Counted from the stretch's first letter, positions 27,870 through 36,538 are shown. The stretch is DNA of 64,000 nt from Fibrobacterota bacterium (GCA_003165595.1 PLWQ01000012.1:24600-88599), one strand, 5' to 3'. Program-made: numbers and translations. The notes: generated by a model from the letters alone, not told the origin.

Positions 27870-27907
27870 CTCACCGTTTGCTAATACAATTCTAACTATT
27901 CTGTAAC
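27870..27907 (+). promoter_or_regulatory. Four-repeat Pho box upstream of the pyruvate kinase-like gene
   Basis: Plus-strand repeats at exact 11-nt steps are CTCAC (27870), CTAAT (27881), CTAAC (27892) and GTAAC (27903). It lies about 230 nt before the start codon, with repeat B4 in between, so the transcript should have a long leader. Confidence 0.8.
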
Positions 27908-27948
27908 CTGCAAATGCTATTTGAATGATCCCTTGTCCGATTGAAGAA

Positions 27949-27966
27949 CCCGCCCCAAGTGGCGGG
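27949..27966 (+). repeat. Hairpin of repeat family B (upstream part of copy B4)
   Basis: CCCGCC-CCAAGT-GGCGGG hairpin. It is the counterpart of the first hairpin of copy B2 and lies in the leader of the pyruvate kinase-like gene. Confidence 0.5.
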
Positions 27967-28039
27967 GATTGTCACTTCGTTCTTAAAGGTAAAGTGCTCG
28001 GGCCTTCGGCCCAATTTACTATTATAATAGCCTTTTCTT

Positions 28040-28112
28040 CCTTAACTATGGAAATAATTTGCTCTATATTCGCCCGCTAATCCCGCGCCAAGTCGCGGAG
28101 AATGCGCGGGCT
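28040..28112 (+). repeat. Dispersed repeat family B, copy B4 (diverged)
   Basis: CTTAACTATGGAAATAATTT, GCTCTATATTCGCCCGCTAA, then TCCCGCGCC..GTCGCGGAGAATGCGCGGG. The block order matches B3, though the sequence is diverged. It lies just upstream of the pyruvate kinase-like gene. Confidence 0.5.
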
Positions 28113-28135
28113 GTGTTATTCAAACGAGAGGGCCA

Positions 28136-30130
28136 ATGGCATCATCACCTGTTTCCAAGAAACGCAGACCATTGTCCAAAACATCTGAGCGTATTCCCGA
28201 GTCTTCCGTGACGAGCGGCACCGATCTCGAAACGCTCCTGCGCTCGCTCAAACATCTCCGCGCTGATCTTCTTACCATGAGGGAGCGTTTTGCAAGAGTC
28301 GTTGACGGCCTGCACCCCGACAACCGGCACAGCGCCCGGAACCTTCTTGGGTATCTTGCGTTGCGAAGGCACGACATCCGCGATGTCCAGGAAACACTTG
28401 CGAGCCTCGGCCTCTCGTCGCTGGGCAGGGCCGAAGCGCACGTTCTCGCAACGTTGAATACGGTAATAAGCACCGTGAGCGCTCTTGCCCACCGGCCCGA
28501 AAAGGTACATCCGTCAACATACACGCAAATTACCCGTGAGCGGGGCCGGGAGATCCTGCGCCGGCACACCGAATCGCTGCTGGGCCCGGCACCGGCGGGC
28601 AGGGCTACCCGCATCATGGTAACCATGCCGCCCGAGGCGGCGCAGGACTACAAGCTTGTCAAAAACATGCTTGTGCGCGGCATGAACTGCATGCGGATCA
28701 ATTGCGCGCATGACGCGCCTGCGGCCTGGGAGGCGATGATAACAAACCTGCGCCGCGCCGAACGGGAATCGCACAGGAGCTGCAAACTCCTGATGGACCT
28801 TGCCGGCCCCAAGCTGCGCACCGGCCCGCTGCTCGCCGGTCCCAAGGTGGTTAAGTGGCGGCCAAGCCGCGATGCCCTGGGAAGGGTTATTGCGCCGGCG
28901 CGGATCTGGCTCAAGGCAATTGACGGACAGGAACCAGCACTCTCCGGGCTTGATGCCGTCCTGGGCGTGAGCGTCAAATGGCTCACCCGGATAAAGAAAG
29001 GTGATACAATCGTCTTTACGGATTCCCGTAATGCCGAGAGACGTATGAAGGCCGTGCTCGCGGGGACCGAAGGTTGGCTGTGCGAAAGCGAGCTTACGTC
29101 CTACGTCACGGAGCGGGTCGTTCTGGCCATCGATCGAGAGGCAAAAGCCGCGCAGGCATGGTCACGCGTTGTGCTGGAAAACGTGCCGGAAAATGCGGAC
29201 CCCATTGTTCTGCGCGTCGGCGACAACCTGATTCTCACCCCGGACACCATCCCGGGCATGCCCGCCCAAACCGACGCCCGCGGCAGGGTCGTTTCGCCCG
29301 CGACAATCGGATGCACCCTTCCCGCGGTATTTGCAGATGCGAAAGTGGCCCACCGGATTTGGTTCGACGACGGCAAAATCGGCGGCGTCGTAAGAAAGCG
29401 CATGCCGCAGCAACTGGAAATAGAGATCGTCCACGCCCGTGCAAAGGGCGAAAGGCTCCGAGGGGAAAAGGGCATCAACCTTCCCGATACAACGCTCAAG
29501 ATGTGTCCGCTCACGGCAAAAGACCTGTCGGACCTGGATTTCGCCGCACGCCACGCCGACATCATCGGCATGTCTTTTGTCCAGAAAATATCGGACGTAA
29601 GATTGCTTCAGAATCATCTTGCGGCCCGCGGAGGCCAAAACGCAGGTATGCTGCTCAAGATTGAGACACAGCGCGGATTCAAGCAGCTTCCCGATTTGCT
29701 GCTTGCCGCGATGCGCAGCGAAAAGGTGGGCGTCATGATCGCGCGGGGAGACCTTGCCGTGGAATGCGGATGGGAACGGCTTGCAGAAATCCAGGAAGAA
29801 ATTCTGTGGATTTGCGAGGCCGCTCATGTTCCGGTCGTGTGGGCAACGCAGGTGCTGGAGACCGTTGCAAAAGACGGACAGCCCTCTCGCGCAGAGATTA
29901 CCGACGCTGCCATGGGCCAGCGCGCCGAATGCGTGATGCTCAACAAGGGCCCGCATATTCTCGAGGCGATCCGCATCCTCGACGATATCCTGCGCCGCAT
30001 GCAGCTTCACCAGCGGAAAAAGCGCACGCTGCTTCGGCGCCTCAACTTCTGGTGGAGCCCCAAACGGCACCTGTCCTCGCTCCAGTCACTGCCGGGACGC
30101 GACGCCGCGCCGCCGCAATTGCATTTATAA
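28136..30130 (+). CDS. Pyruvate kinase-like protein with long N-terminal extension and no C-terminal regulatory domain
   Basis: 664 residues. Residues 1-about 155 are a helical extension not found in normal PykF/PykA. Residues about 158-630 are the pyruvate kinase barrel: MRINCAHD (187-193; usual RxNFSHG), DLAGPKLRTG (221-230; usual DTKGPEIRTG), LLKIETQRG with the catalytic Lys and metal-binding Glu, MIARGDLAVE, and VVWATQVLE followed by PSRAEITDAAMG. The core acid/base and metal residues appear kept, while phosphate-contact motifs deviate. The allosteric C domain is missing; the end is a basic tail. Normally the enzyme turns PEP and ADP into pyruvate and ATP. A four-repeat Pho box suggests induction in phosphate starvation. 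Substrate identity is not certain. Confidence 0.75.
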   Translation: MASSPVSKKRRPLSKTSERIPESSVTSGTDLETLLRSLKHLRADLLTMRERFARVVDGLHPDNRHSARNLLGYLALRRHDIRDVQETLASLGLSSLGRAEAHVLATLNTVISTVSALAHRPEKVHPSTYTQITRERGREILRRHTESLLGPAPAGRATRIMVTMPPEAAQDYKLVKNMLVRGMNCMRINCAHDAPAAWEAMITNLRRAERESHRSCKLLMDLAGPKLRTGPLLAGPKVVKWRPSRDALGRVIAPARIWLKAIDGQEPALSGLDAVLGVSVKWLTRIKKGDTIVFTDSRNAERRMKAVLAGTEGWLCESELTSYVTERVVLAIDREAKAAQAWSRVVLENVPENADPIVLRVGDNLILTPDTIPGMPAQTDARGRVVSPATIGCTLPAVFADAKVAHRIWFDDGKIGGVVRKRMPQQLEIEIVHARAKGERLRGEKGINLPDTTLKMCPLTAKDLSDLDFAARHADIIGMSFVQKISDVRLLQNHLAARGGQNAGMLLKIETQRGFKQLPDLLLAAMRSEKVGVMIARGDLAVECGWERLAEIQEEILWICEAAHVPVVWATQVLETVAKDGQPSRAEITDAAMGQRAECVMLNKGPHILEAIRILDDILRRMQLHQRKKRTLLRRLNFWWSPKRHLSSLQSLPGRDAAPPQLHL

Positions 30131-30178
30131 AGCAACCTCGCACAGGACGCCGAGACTGCTATAGCAGGTGCAAAAAAG

Positions 30179-30212
30179 GAAGCGGCGCCGGTGTAACGCC
30201 CGGCGCCGCTTA
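30179..30212 (+). terminator. Terminator hairpin after the pyruvate kinase-like gene
   Basis: AGCGGCGCCGG-gtgtaacg-CCCGGCGCCGCT forms an about 11-bp GC-rich stem 50 nt after the stop, preceded by an A run and followed by TATCTT. The remaining bases to 30430 hold nothing recognisable. Confidence 0.7.
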
Positions 30213-30430
30213 TCTTCGCACCTGGTAATGCGAAGTTTGCCCTTTCGTTTTCCCTGCCCATCGTGGCTGGACCATGCATCCGATTAATGTTGACGGCAGG
30301 AGGCGGGAATCAAAGAGGTATTTGATTCTATTGAAAAATGCCGTCGGCTCGTTAGAAAACAATGTTGGTTATGTTTGAAAATGGTTTTACGATCGAGGGC
30401 CTTGCTCTCAACCGGAACGCCCCACGCATT

Positions 30431-31618
30431 TCAACCGCGCAATCTCGGGCTGCTTTCCAGGGCCGGTATCAACCGCGCCGAAAAAAAGGCCACCAGCGGC
30501 ACCGTGAGAATCACGGCGATGCTGCCGGAAACCGCTTGAACAATGTAAATGCCGATCATGTTATTATTTATCAATTGATAGTATCGCACATCCCACGAAT
30601 AAAGCAGAACCAGGATATTGAGCGATGTTCCCGTGAAAGCTATGATAAGCGTGTTTGCCATGGTTCCCATCATGTCTCGCCCTACATTCATGCCGGAGGC
30701 GAATAGTTCCTTGAGCCCGAGACTGCTGTTTCTTTGATAGACTTCGTGTACCGAAGCGGCGATCGAAATGGCTATGTCCATTATGGCGCCTAATGAGGAA
30801 ATGAGAATTGCAGCAAACAGGAGTTCCGCCACCTTCATGTGGGTCTTTCCGGCGATCTGTATAAGCGTGTCGGCCTCATTGGTTGAGAATCCCGAAAGGT
30901 GCGTGATTCTCAGGGCAAAGAAGAGAAAGAGTCCCGAAATGACAACGCCGGAAATCGTGCCCAATAGTGCGGCAAGTACTTTGGTTGTAAGCCCGCCGAG
31001 AAGAACAAGCGTCACGCAGAGTGTCACCATCACCACCCCAATTGCCGCCAGGGCCGGAGAATAGCCCCGGTACAGCATTGGTATGAAGAGGAATATGATG
31101 CCGGTAAAGGTGAAAACGATTCCCAAGACAGATCTGACGCCTCGGCTTCCTCCAACAATGGACAACACTGCGACGAAAAGCCCCAGCAACAGGTAAAGAT
31201 ACGGCCCCCTGTCGTAGCTGTAAATCCAGCAGTCGTAGGTGCTTTTGTTTGCAGTATCGATGCAGACGATCACGCCGGCGCCGGGCCTGGCCCGGACGTT
31301 GGTTGTATAGTTGAGAGTATTTCTCACAGACATCACTTCGCCCTTGTGCTCTCCGGACAGCACCCTGATCTTGACAGTCTGATACCCGACGTCGAACCCC
31401 GTGGCAGGGTCTTTTGTCAAGGATTCCTGCTCCACCTCCAGCACGTGTGCCTTTTCGTAGCGGACATAGGAACCGGGGGCCGAACTGTAGAGATGATGGA
31501 TGCGGGTGTGGGTATAGGAAAAAAACGTCAGAGCCACATATATCGCCAGCGATGCCGCACCCGCAAGAGCGTAACCGACCTTCCCGACTTCCAATTTCTT
31601 TAGTTTGACACCGACCAT
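30431..31618 (-). CDS. YibE/F family membrane protein
   Basis: 395 residues. One N-terminal span is followed by an extracytoplasmic beta-rich part with a TVKIRVLSGEHKGEVMSV motif and then about seven C-terminal spans (YLYLLLGLFVAVLSIVGGSRG..., LGAIMDIAISIAASVHEV, MMGTMANTLIIAFTG). This is the layout of the YibE/F family of unknown transport function. The ATG at 31618 begins just before the charged pre-TM helix (MVGVKLKKLEVGKVG). The gene is separated from the upstream acid phosphatase by a strong hairpin, so it may have its own promoter. The substrate is unknown; the location suggests an envelope or phosphate-linked role only by association. Confidence 0.8.
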   Translation of the reverse strand: MVGVKLKKLEVGKVGYALAGAASLAIYVALTFFSYTHTRIHHLYSSAPGSYVRYEKAHVLEVEQESLTKDPATGFDVGYQTVKIRVLSGEHKGEVMSVRNTLNYTTNVRARPGAGVIVCIDTANKSTYDCWIYSYDRGPYLYLLLGLFVAVLSIVGGSRGVRSVLGIVFTFTGIIFLFIPMLYRGYSPALAAIGVVMVTLCVTLVLLGGLTTKVLAALLGTISGVVISGLFLFFALRITHLSGFSTNEADTLIQIAGKTHMKVAELLFAAILISSLGAIMDIAISIAASVHEVYQRNSSLGLKELFASGMNVGRDMMGTMANTLIIAFTGTSLNILVLLYSWDVRYYQLINNNMIGIYIVQAVSGSIAVILTVPLVAFFSARLIPALESSPRLRG

Positions 31619-31650
31619 TCTTTGATCCGTGTGTTGCGGATTATGTGAGC

Positions 31651-31681
31651 AATAATCCACCCGGACAGCGGGTGGATTATT
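31651..31681 (-). terminator. Perfect 13-bp inverted repeat after the purple acid phosphatase
   Basis: AATAATCCACCCG-GACAG-CGGGTGGATTATT is a perfect 13-bp stem with a 5-nt loop, 16 nt after the phosphatase stop on the minus strand. The AT-rich outer stem supplies the T run, so this is a convincing intrinsic terminator. Confidence 0.8.
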
Positions 31682-31697
31682 GCCAAACAGCATGCAA

Positions 31698-33332
31698 TCA
31701 GAGCTGAATCCATGCGAGCGGAATGTTTCCATTTCGAGCGCCCGTGATCCGGAGCAGGTAGAATCCGCAAGGCAGCGATCGTTTCAATGGAACCTCTTGT
31801 GCGCTTCCATTGAAAAGCTTATTGCCAAGGTCCTGTACCTGTGCGCCCGAGGCGCTGAAAATTTCCAGCCGTGCAGTTCCATCCAGCCCTTGAACCACCA
31901 AGGAACTTCTGGACAGTCGGGCGGTAACTGGGCAATTAAAGAGTCTTGCTTTATTGGTCGGCATTGCAAGGGAAGAGCTGTTCTTGACAATCGTGTACCC
32001 GTCAATGGCGGTTGTTACATTGCTATTTATGGCGTAGGTAACGATGGAAAATGTGTCCGCGTGAATCTTGACGCGCGAGAAGGTCGGTTCATTTTGCTGC
32101 CAGTAAACTTTCGAGTAGACCGGGTAGGCCGGCTGACCGTTCACCACATAGGCGGAGTTGAGCTGGTAATACTTGCTGCCGCTTCCGGAATTGAACGTCA
32201 TGTAGAGCGTGCCCTGGGGATTAACCGCCATGACGCTGTCCCCTGCTCTCGACACCGGCATTCCGCCAAGCATTTGATACGATCTGGTGTAGGAATGGTC
32301 GTGGCCGGACATGACGACATCGATGCCATATTTGTCAAAAACCGGAGGGTAAGCACTCCTTCGAAAAACAATGTCGGCATCCAAAGCATGGTCGGCTTCG
32401 CTGTACAAGGAGTGATGGAAGGAAACGATTTTCCACTTGGCGTTCGGGTTGGCGGTAATGGCCTGCCCTATGAAGACATCATGGGTAGTGGCGCTCTGGG
32501 TATTGCTGTTAATCACCATAAACAAAGCTTGGCCATAAGCGAACCAGTAGTCACCATCATTGCCAAATGCGGTTGCGCCGTCCAGAGCCGACTGGTTGGG
32601 AAGATTATAGTGATAGGCATAGTAGTGGCCCAGCCCGTAATCATGGTTGCCTTCTATTGTGGCAACAGGAAGGCCAAGCAACTGTGATGGGCTAAAGTAG
32701 CCATTGTATTGCAGTTCCACGCCTGCTCTGGAGGTCGTATTGTCGATCTGGTCACCGAGCGAAAGGATAAAACTGGCACTCGAGACTGTTTGCGTTGCAA
32801 CGGTCATTGCATTCTGCCAGCCAACAGTGTCATAGCGAAGAACATTACTGTCTTGAGCGGCTATCCCGCCCGTGGAAGCGCCGATCTGCGGGTCGCCCAC
32901 GGCGATGAAGGTGAAGGAACTTGTGTCCCTGGTTTGGATCGTGTGGAAGTCGCTCCACGTTGTGCCGTAGCCGACTCGATATGTGTAATTGGTGGAAAGC
33001 GCAAGACCCGTGACTGCTACCTTGTTCTGATACCATCCCGCCGATAGCTTCCCGGTGGTGGTATCGTAATAGGCCAGAGAGTCTACGCCGGTGAAAGTCG
33101 CCGTATCTCCTCCGGCTGTCTTGACGATCTGAACTGCCGGTGTGTGGGACGTACTGGTGGCCCACGAAAAGCATAGCTGCGAAGCATCACTGCCCGGCGT
33201 GATATTCAGCCAGGAGTTGGGGGCATGGACGGCGTCGGGAACATCGGCAATTCCGGGTTGCGCAGTTGAGAGCAACGCTATCGCCAGCGGCGCCAACAAA
33301 ACATTTCTAAATTTTCCGAGTTTAAGTGACAT
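31698..33332 (-). CDS. Secreted purple acid phosphatase (metallophosphoesterase) with C-terminal sorting-type domain
   Basis: 544 residues. A signal peptide (1-about 29) is followed by an N-terminal FN3-like purple acid phosphatase domain (about 32-135). The metallophosphoesterase core has GDPQ (146-149), GDQIDN (193-198), GNHDY (228-232), FHHSLYS and GHDHSYTR, giving the full set of metal ligands. After about residue 460 comes a small beta domain (ARLEIFSASGAQVQDL ... PCGFYLLRITG) of the FCB sorting/FlgD-like type. It should release phosphate from organic esters outside the cell. AAGGAGAG precedes the start. Minus-strand Pho-type repeats lie 280-370 nt upstream, so a long leader is possible. 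Confidence 0.88.
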   Translation of the reverse strand: MSLKLGKFRNVLLAPLAIALLSTAQPGIADVPDAVHAPNSWLNITPGSDASQLCFSWATSTSHTPAVQIVKTAGGDTATFTGVDSLAYYDTTTGKLSAGWYQNKVAVTGLALSTNYTYRVGYGTTWSDFHTIQTRDTSSFTFIAVGDPQIGASTGGIAAQDSNVLRYDTVGWQNAMTVATQTVSSASFILSLGDQIDNTTSRAGVELQYNGYFSPSQLLGLPVATIEGNHDYGLGHYYAYHYNLPNQSALDGATAFGNDGDYWFAYGQALFMVINSNTQSATTHDVFIGQAITANPNAKWKIVSFHHSLYSEADHALDADIVFRRSAYPPVFDKYGIDVVMSGHDHSYTRSYQMLGGMPVSRAGDSVMAVNPQGTLYMTFNSGSGSKYYQLNSAYVVNGQPAYPVYSKVYWQQNEPTFSRVKIHADTFSIVTYAINSNVTTAIDGYTIVKNSSSLAMPTNKARLFNCPVTARLSRSSLVVQGLDGTARLEIFSASGAQVQDLGNKLFNGSAQEVPLKRSLPCGFYLLRITGARNGNIPLAWIQL

Positions 33333-33812
33333 GGGTTTCTCTCCTTGATGACATTTTGGTTTCTTCTTCTGGATGATGCTCATAGTGTACAACCACGCAC
33401 AGGGACTTTCGATTGTTGACAGCTTTGGTCCGAAGTCTACGGGATAATCTCTTTTTGCAAGACGCACTCCTCGGGTATTTGCTGAATCATTCCCTCCTTT
33501 TCTCAAAAGGTTTTGGGCCCGGCACAGTCTCAAAGCTTCAGGAAGCCAGTACTCGTTGCTCAACGACCAGATAAAATCGCCCGGTTGCATTATGTGGCGG
33601 TTTAATGTCCGTTACATTTTCGTGAGGGACTTTTGCGCGGCATCCCTTCACGGAATCTTTCTGAGACGAGCGATATTGTTAGAAAGTTGTTAAGATGGTG
33701 TTGCCGCTTGCATGTTAAGAAGGGAATTTATAGATTTCACAGGTGGCATGGTGAGCGCGAACCGCGCGGATCGAACAATTCGCTTGTCACATGGAAACCA
33801 CGGGGATATCCT
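33333..33812. other. Long divergent intergenic region
   Basis: 480 bases between the acid phosphatase and the 174-residue hypothetical. It contains the Pho-type repeats at 33611-33704. The phosphatase reading frame stays open through most of it, but without RBS or family content. No other gene is seen. Confidence 0.4.
33611..33704 (-). promoter_or_regulatory. Two clusters of Pho-type repeats upstream of the purple acid phosphatase
   Basis: Minus-strand CTCAC/GTAAC (33626, 33615) are spaced 11 nt. About 50 nt further upstream TTAAC/CTAAC (33693, 33682) are spaced 11 nt with a weaker flanking GCAAC. The orientation fits the acid phosphatase, but the distance to its start is 280-370 nt; the divergent gene at 33813 is the other possible target. 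Confidence 0.5.
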
Positions 33813-34337
33813 ATGAATCAACTGCCGAATTCCGGACAAACCAAACCTGTCGCCAAGAGACGGTTCAACAGTCAATTGGGCGCCTACAGCGGCTTGATCG
33901 GAACTTTCATCATGAACTGGAGCAAGCTGGAGCACGAACTGGATGTTGCGATTTCCAAAATTCTCAACGACGGGGAGCACCAGGTCGGATATCTGATACT
34001 GGAAAGTTTAACCGCATTCAAGAAGATCGAGCTGTTCCACAAACTCTATCTTGAGATTGAAAAACCCAAGTCCAAGAGCAATGCAATTAAACTTCTCTCC
34101 CTCAAATACCAATTGACCGACCTGAATTCATTCAAGAACAGTATTGTGCATGCCAACTGGCCTACCCTGAGCAAGAGCGGGTTTGTGCGAACGAAGGCCA
34201 GGCAGCAGGAAGACGACGGTTCAATAGAGTTCAGGAGCGTTCTGATAAAACCGAAAACGATCAGGACGCAGATAGGGAATGCCAAAAAGGTGACGGCCGC
34301 GCTCACCAGGTACGCTACCAAAGCGCCTGTCAATTGA
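33813..34337 (+). CDS. Hypothetical protein, alpha-helical
   Basis: 174 residues, not recognised with certainty. The central pattern FIMNWSKLEHELDVAISKIL ... VGYLILESLTAFKKIELFHKLY ... LNSFKNSIVHANW resembles small helical proteins of the "toxin-like, RiboL-PSP/HEPN-like" type, in which a helix pair frames a conserved N-x-x-x-H (here KNSIVHANW). That hint of a HEPN fold is weak. The ATG at 33813 was chosen because upstream in-frame sequence is not protein-like; no strong RBS is visible. It is divergent from the acid phosphatase. Confidence 0.55.
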   Translation: MNQLPNSGQTKPVAKRRFNSQLGAYSGLIGTFIMNWSKLEHELDVAISKILNDGEHQVGYLILESLTAFKKIELFHKLYLEIEKPKSKSNAIKLLSLKYQLTDLNSFKNSIVHANWPTLSKSGFVRTKARQQEDDGSIEFRSVLIKPKTIRTQIGNAKKVTAALTRYATKAPVN

Positions 34338-34426
34338 TTCGGAATCCGGACGCTTGAGAAACATCGGCATCTTCCCGGCGAGCACGATTGACAACATCAC
34401 ATCCATAACAAATGACGGAGGACTGC

Positions 34427-35047
34427 ATGAATGGCAAAAACCCCTCAAACTCCTTTTCGTGCGCAAAGGTTTCCATCCCGCATTCCCCTGTTTCTAATCG
34501 GTTGACCGCTTTCTTCAGAATATTTTGCGCCCTGCCGGTCTTTGTTATTCTCGTCTTGCTGTCCGGATTTCATTCAAAGGATGTTCAATGGGTGGCGCCC
34601 GGCATTTTGTTCCTGCCCACAATTCTAGCCATTCTATTCAGGAAAAAATATCCGAGGTGGTGGTTCGACTGGAACTGTGCGCTTACGAAATTCTCCCTGA
34701 GGGTAATGGCCTTTGCCCTGCTGTTGCGGGATGAAATTCCCGCACTTGAAGATGACCAGTCCGTGATGGTGGAACTGGCGTATCCGGATGCTTTAAAAGA
34801 CTTGTCCAGGGGAATGCCGCTCGTAAAGTGGTTTCTTGCTATTCCCCACATTGTCATCCTGATTTTTCTGTTTGCAGCTGTTGTTATCATGACCGTTGCA
34901 GCCTGGTTTGCGATTCTATTCACCGGCAGGTATCCTGCCAAAATCCATGGGTTCGTTGTGGGCGTTGTGCGGTGGGGTTTGCGGGTAAATGCGTATGCTT
35001 TCCTGCTCATTACGGATAGATATCCGCCGTTCACGCTGGCCGACTAA
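34427..35047 (+). CDS. DUF4389 membrane protein (paralogue)
   Basis: 206 residues. After a polar N-terminus there are several spans and the DUF4389 signature FAILFTGRYPAKIHGFVVGVVRW, ending LLITDRYPPF. This is the same pattern as the gene at 3880-4464. There is one additional hydrophobic hairpin at residues about 30-75. GGAGG lies 6 nt before the ATG at 34427. The function of DUF4389 is unknown. It stands alone here, in the middle of phosphate-linked genes. Confidence 0.75.
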   Translation: MNGKNPSNSFSCAKVSIPHSPVSNRLTAFFRIFCALPVFVILVLLSGFHSKDVQWVAPGILFLPTILAILFRKKYPRWWFDWNCALTKFSLRVMAFALLLRDEIPALEDDQSVMVELAYPDALKDLSRGMPLVKWFLAIPHIVILIFLFAAVVIMTVAAWFAILFTGRYPAKIHGFVVGVVRWGLRVNAYAFLLITDRYPPFTLAD

Positions 35048-35111
35048 AGCGCCCTATTAAGAGCAAACTCGACCGTGGTGAAACGCGTGAGATTGTCGTA
35101 GGTTGCCGAAG

Positions 35112-35747
35112 CTAGAAGTAACAAAGCCACTTTTCTCCGGCGAAATTCACAACCGAATTGCCTATGGTAACCGGTGTCTCAATCAACTCCGCGATCTTTT
35201 CGCCGATTTCCATGGAAGTCGCCATGTTGATGGGCGGTTCGGGCGACAAATCGTTTTCGAAAAACCTTGGAGGGGTGAAATGTTCCCTGTAATCAAACAC
35301 ATTCTCAAGTACGTACCCTGCCCGCAAGATGACAACATCAATATTCTCCAATGTGATCAATTTGCGTTCGATATCCTTGATGCCGGGCATTGCGACCGTC
35401 CTGGCATTGGGCTCAAGTATCTGGGAAGAGAGAAAAACAACTTTGCGCACGCTCGATTTGCTGATCGCACCAACAGCCGCTTCAATCGATTTGGTGTAAC
35501 AATCAACCTGAATATCCTCTCCGGGCTTGCCGGGCACAATCAGGCAAACCGCCTCGGCGCCCGCAAAAGCCTTTGTCAGGAAATGCTCATTCGATTGGTC
35601 GCCGGCAAGGATTTCCGCGCCCTGTGCACCCAGCCATTTTAGATTGTCTGGGGACCAGCCCACTATTCGCACGTCTTGATCTCTTGCCAAAAGGCACTCC
35701 GCGGCCCTTGATCCGGCTCCGGTTCCAGCTCCTGTGATTACAATCAT
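35112..35747 (-). CDS. NmrA/atypical SDR-like NAD(P)-binding protein
   Basis: 211 residues with an N-terminal Rossmann motif ITGAGTGAGSRAAECLL (G-x-G-x-x-G-x-G variant), then VRKVVFLSSQ and VILRAGYVLENV, typical of NmrA-like NAD(P)-binding proteins. It is shorter than typical NmrA proteins (about 280-300). GGGGGAGAG precedes the ATG at 35747. A longer in-frame extension exists but overlaps no family content. The substrate is unknown. Confidence 0.75.
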   Translation of the reverse strand: MIVITGAGTGAGSRAAECLLARDQDVRIVGWSPDNLKWLGAQGAEILAGDQSNEHFLTKAFAGAEAVCLIVPGKPGEDIQVDCYTKSIEAAVGAISKSSVRKVVFLSSQILEPNARTVAMPGIKDIERKLITLENIDVVILRAGYVLENVFDYREHFTPPRFFENDLSPEPPINMATSMEIGEKIAELIETPVTIGNSVVNFAGEKWLCYF

Positions 35748-35997
35748 GCTCTCCCCCGATCCTGTTACACGAATTGTTCCCTGCTCCTGATACTTTGCAA
35801 TTATCATCCCAAGTACGATTCCCCCAGAATGGCAACATAGCTGCACCGGCAATGAATTTCTCATTCCCACTTGAAGATTTGAGAAACCCAAGGACCAAAG
35901 TGCTCGCGAAAGAACCCCGTGTCGGCTCAGCTAAGGACCCATCAACTTCGTCCGGGCCAACACTGCCGATCCGGGTAGGAGAATTTATCCAATGCGC

Positions 35998-36234
35998 CTA
36001 TTCTCTAAATCCGATTATCTGCCTGTCATGTTCCGCGTTGAGAATTGAAATAAGCACCGACTTACCTTGCACAGTTCGGAAGTCCTCAGCCCGCGCGGCA
36101 ATGTCGTCGTTTACGACATTAACACGGTTTTTGTCCAATACCTCTTGAATCATGTGAGAGATAGTCGATTTCCCGCTATGAGGAGATCCGATTATTTGAA
36201 TAACAAAATCGAACTGCTGCTGTTCCGATTGCAT
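35998..36234 (-). CDS. Very small P-loop nucleotide-binding protein
   Basis: 78 residues. It begins with beta-strand DFVIQIIG and Walker A GSPHSGKST (about residues 16-24), then ISHMIQEVL, VNVVNDD and a few more strands. It looks like the first half of a kinase (adenylylsulfate-kinase-like or zeta-toxin-like) and stops before any substrate lid. GGGAG lies 6 nt before the ATG, so it is probably expressed, either as a compact protein or as a truncated remnant. Confidence 0.55.
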   Translation of the reverse strand: MQSEQQQFDFVIQIIGSPHSGKSTISHMIQEVLDKNRVNVVNDDIAARAEDFRTVQGKSVLISILNAEHDRQIIGFRE

Positions 36235-36413
36235 TGTTTCTCCCTAAGTTGCCTTGTCGAGGGCTTTTGCCGGACCAGAAGATACCACAGGAGCGATAGG
36301 ATTTGATGAGATTTGGGTGACAAACGTGTGAGAAAGGCAGAAACATGTCTCCACCACGTGCCGCGCAACTCGAATTATAAATGGTCCTGCCCAGGGAAAA
36401 GGCTTTGTCAATT

Positions 36414-36457
36414 CTAATCACACCTTAACGCTTTCGAAACAATGATGCGACATATTA
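36414..36457 (+). promoter_or_regulatory. Pho box and -10 upstream of the 97-residue protein
   Basis: Plus-strand CTAAT (36414), TTAAC (36425) and GAAAC (36436) are at exact 11-nt steps, followed 12 nt later by TATTAT (36452-36457) as -10. The start codon is at 36539. Confidence 0.65.
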
Positions 36458-36538
36458 TTCGGCTGGCGGTTTCAGGGGCATTTTCGGCCCGTACAGCCAG
36501 AATAGAAACCGAAGCCCGGGAAGGAAGCCAATTCCACT

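Noticed and set aside
30351-30372. Pho box near 30355
   Set aside because: GTTAG occurs once; the next similar sequence is not at an 11-nt step and no gene start follows.
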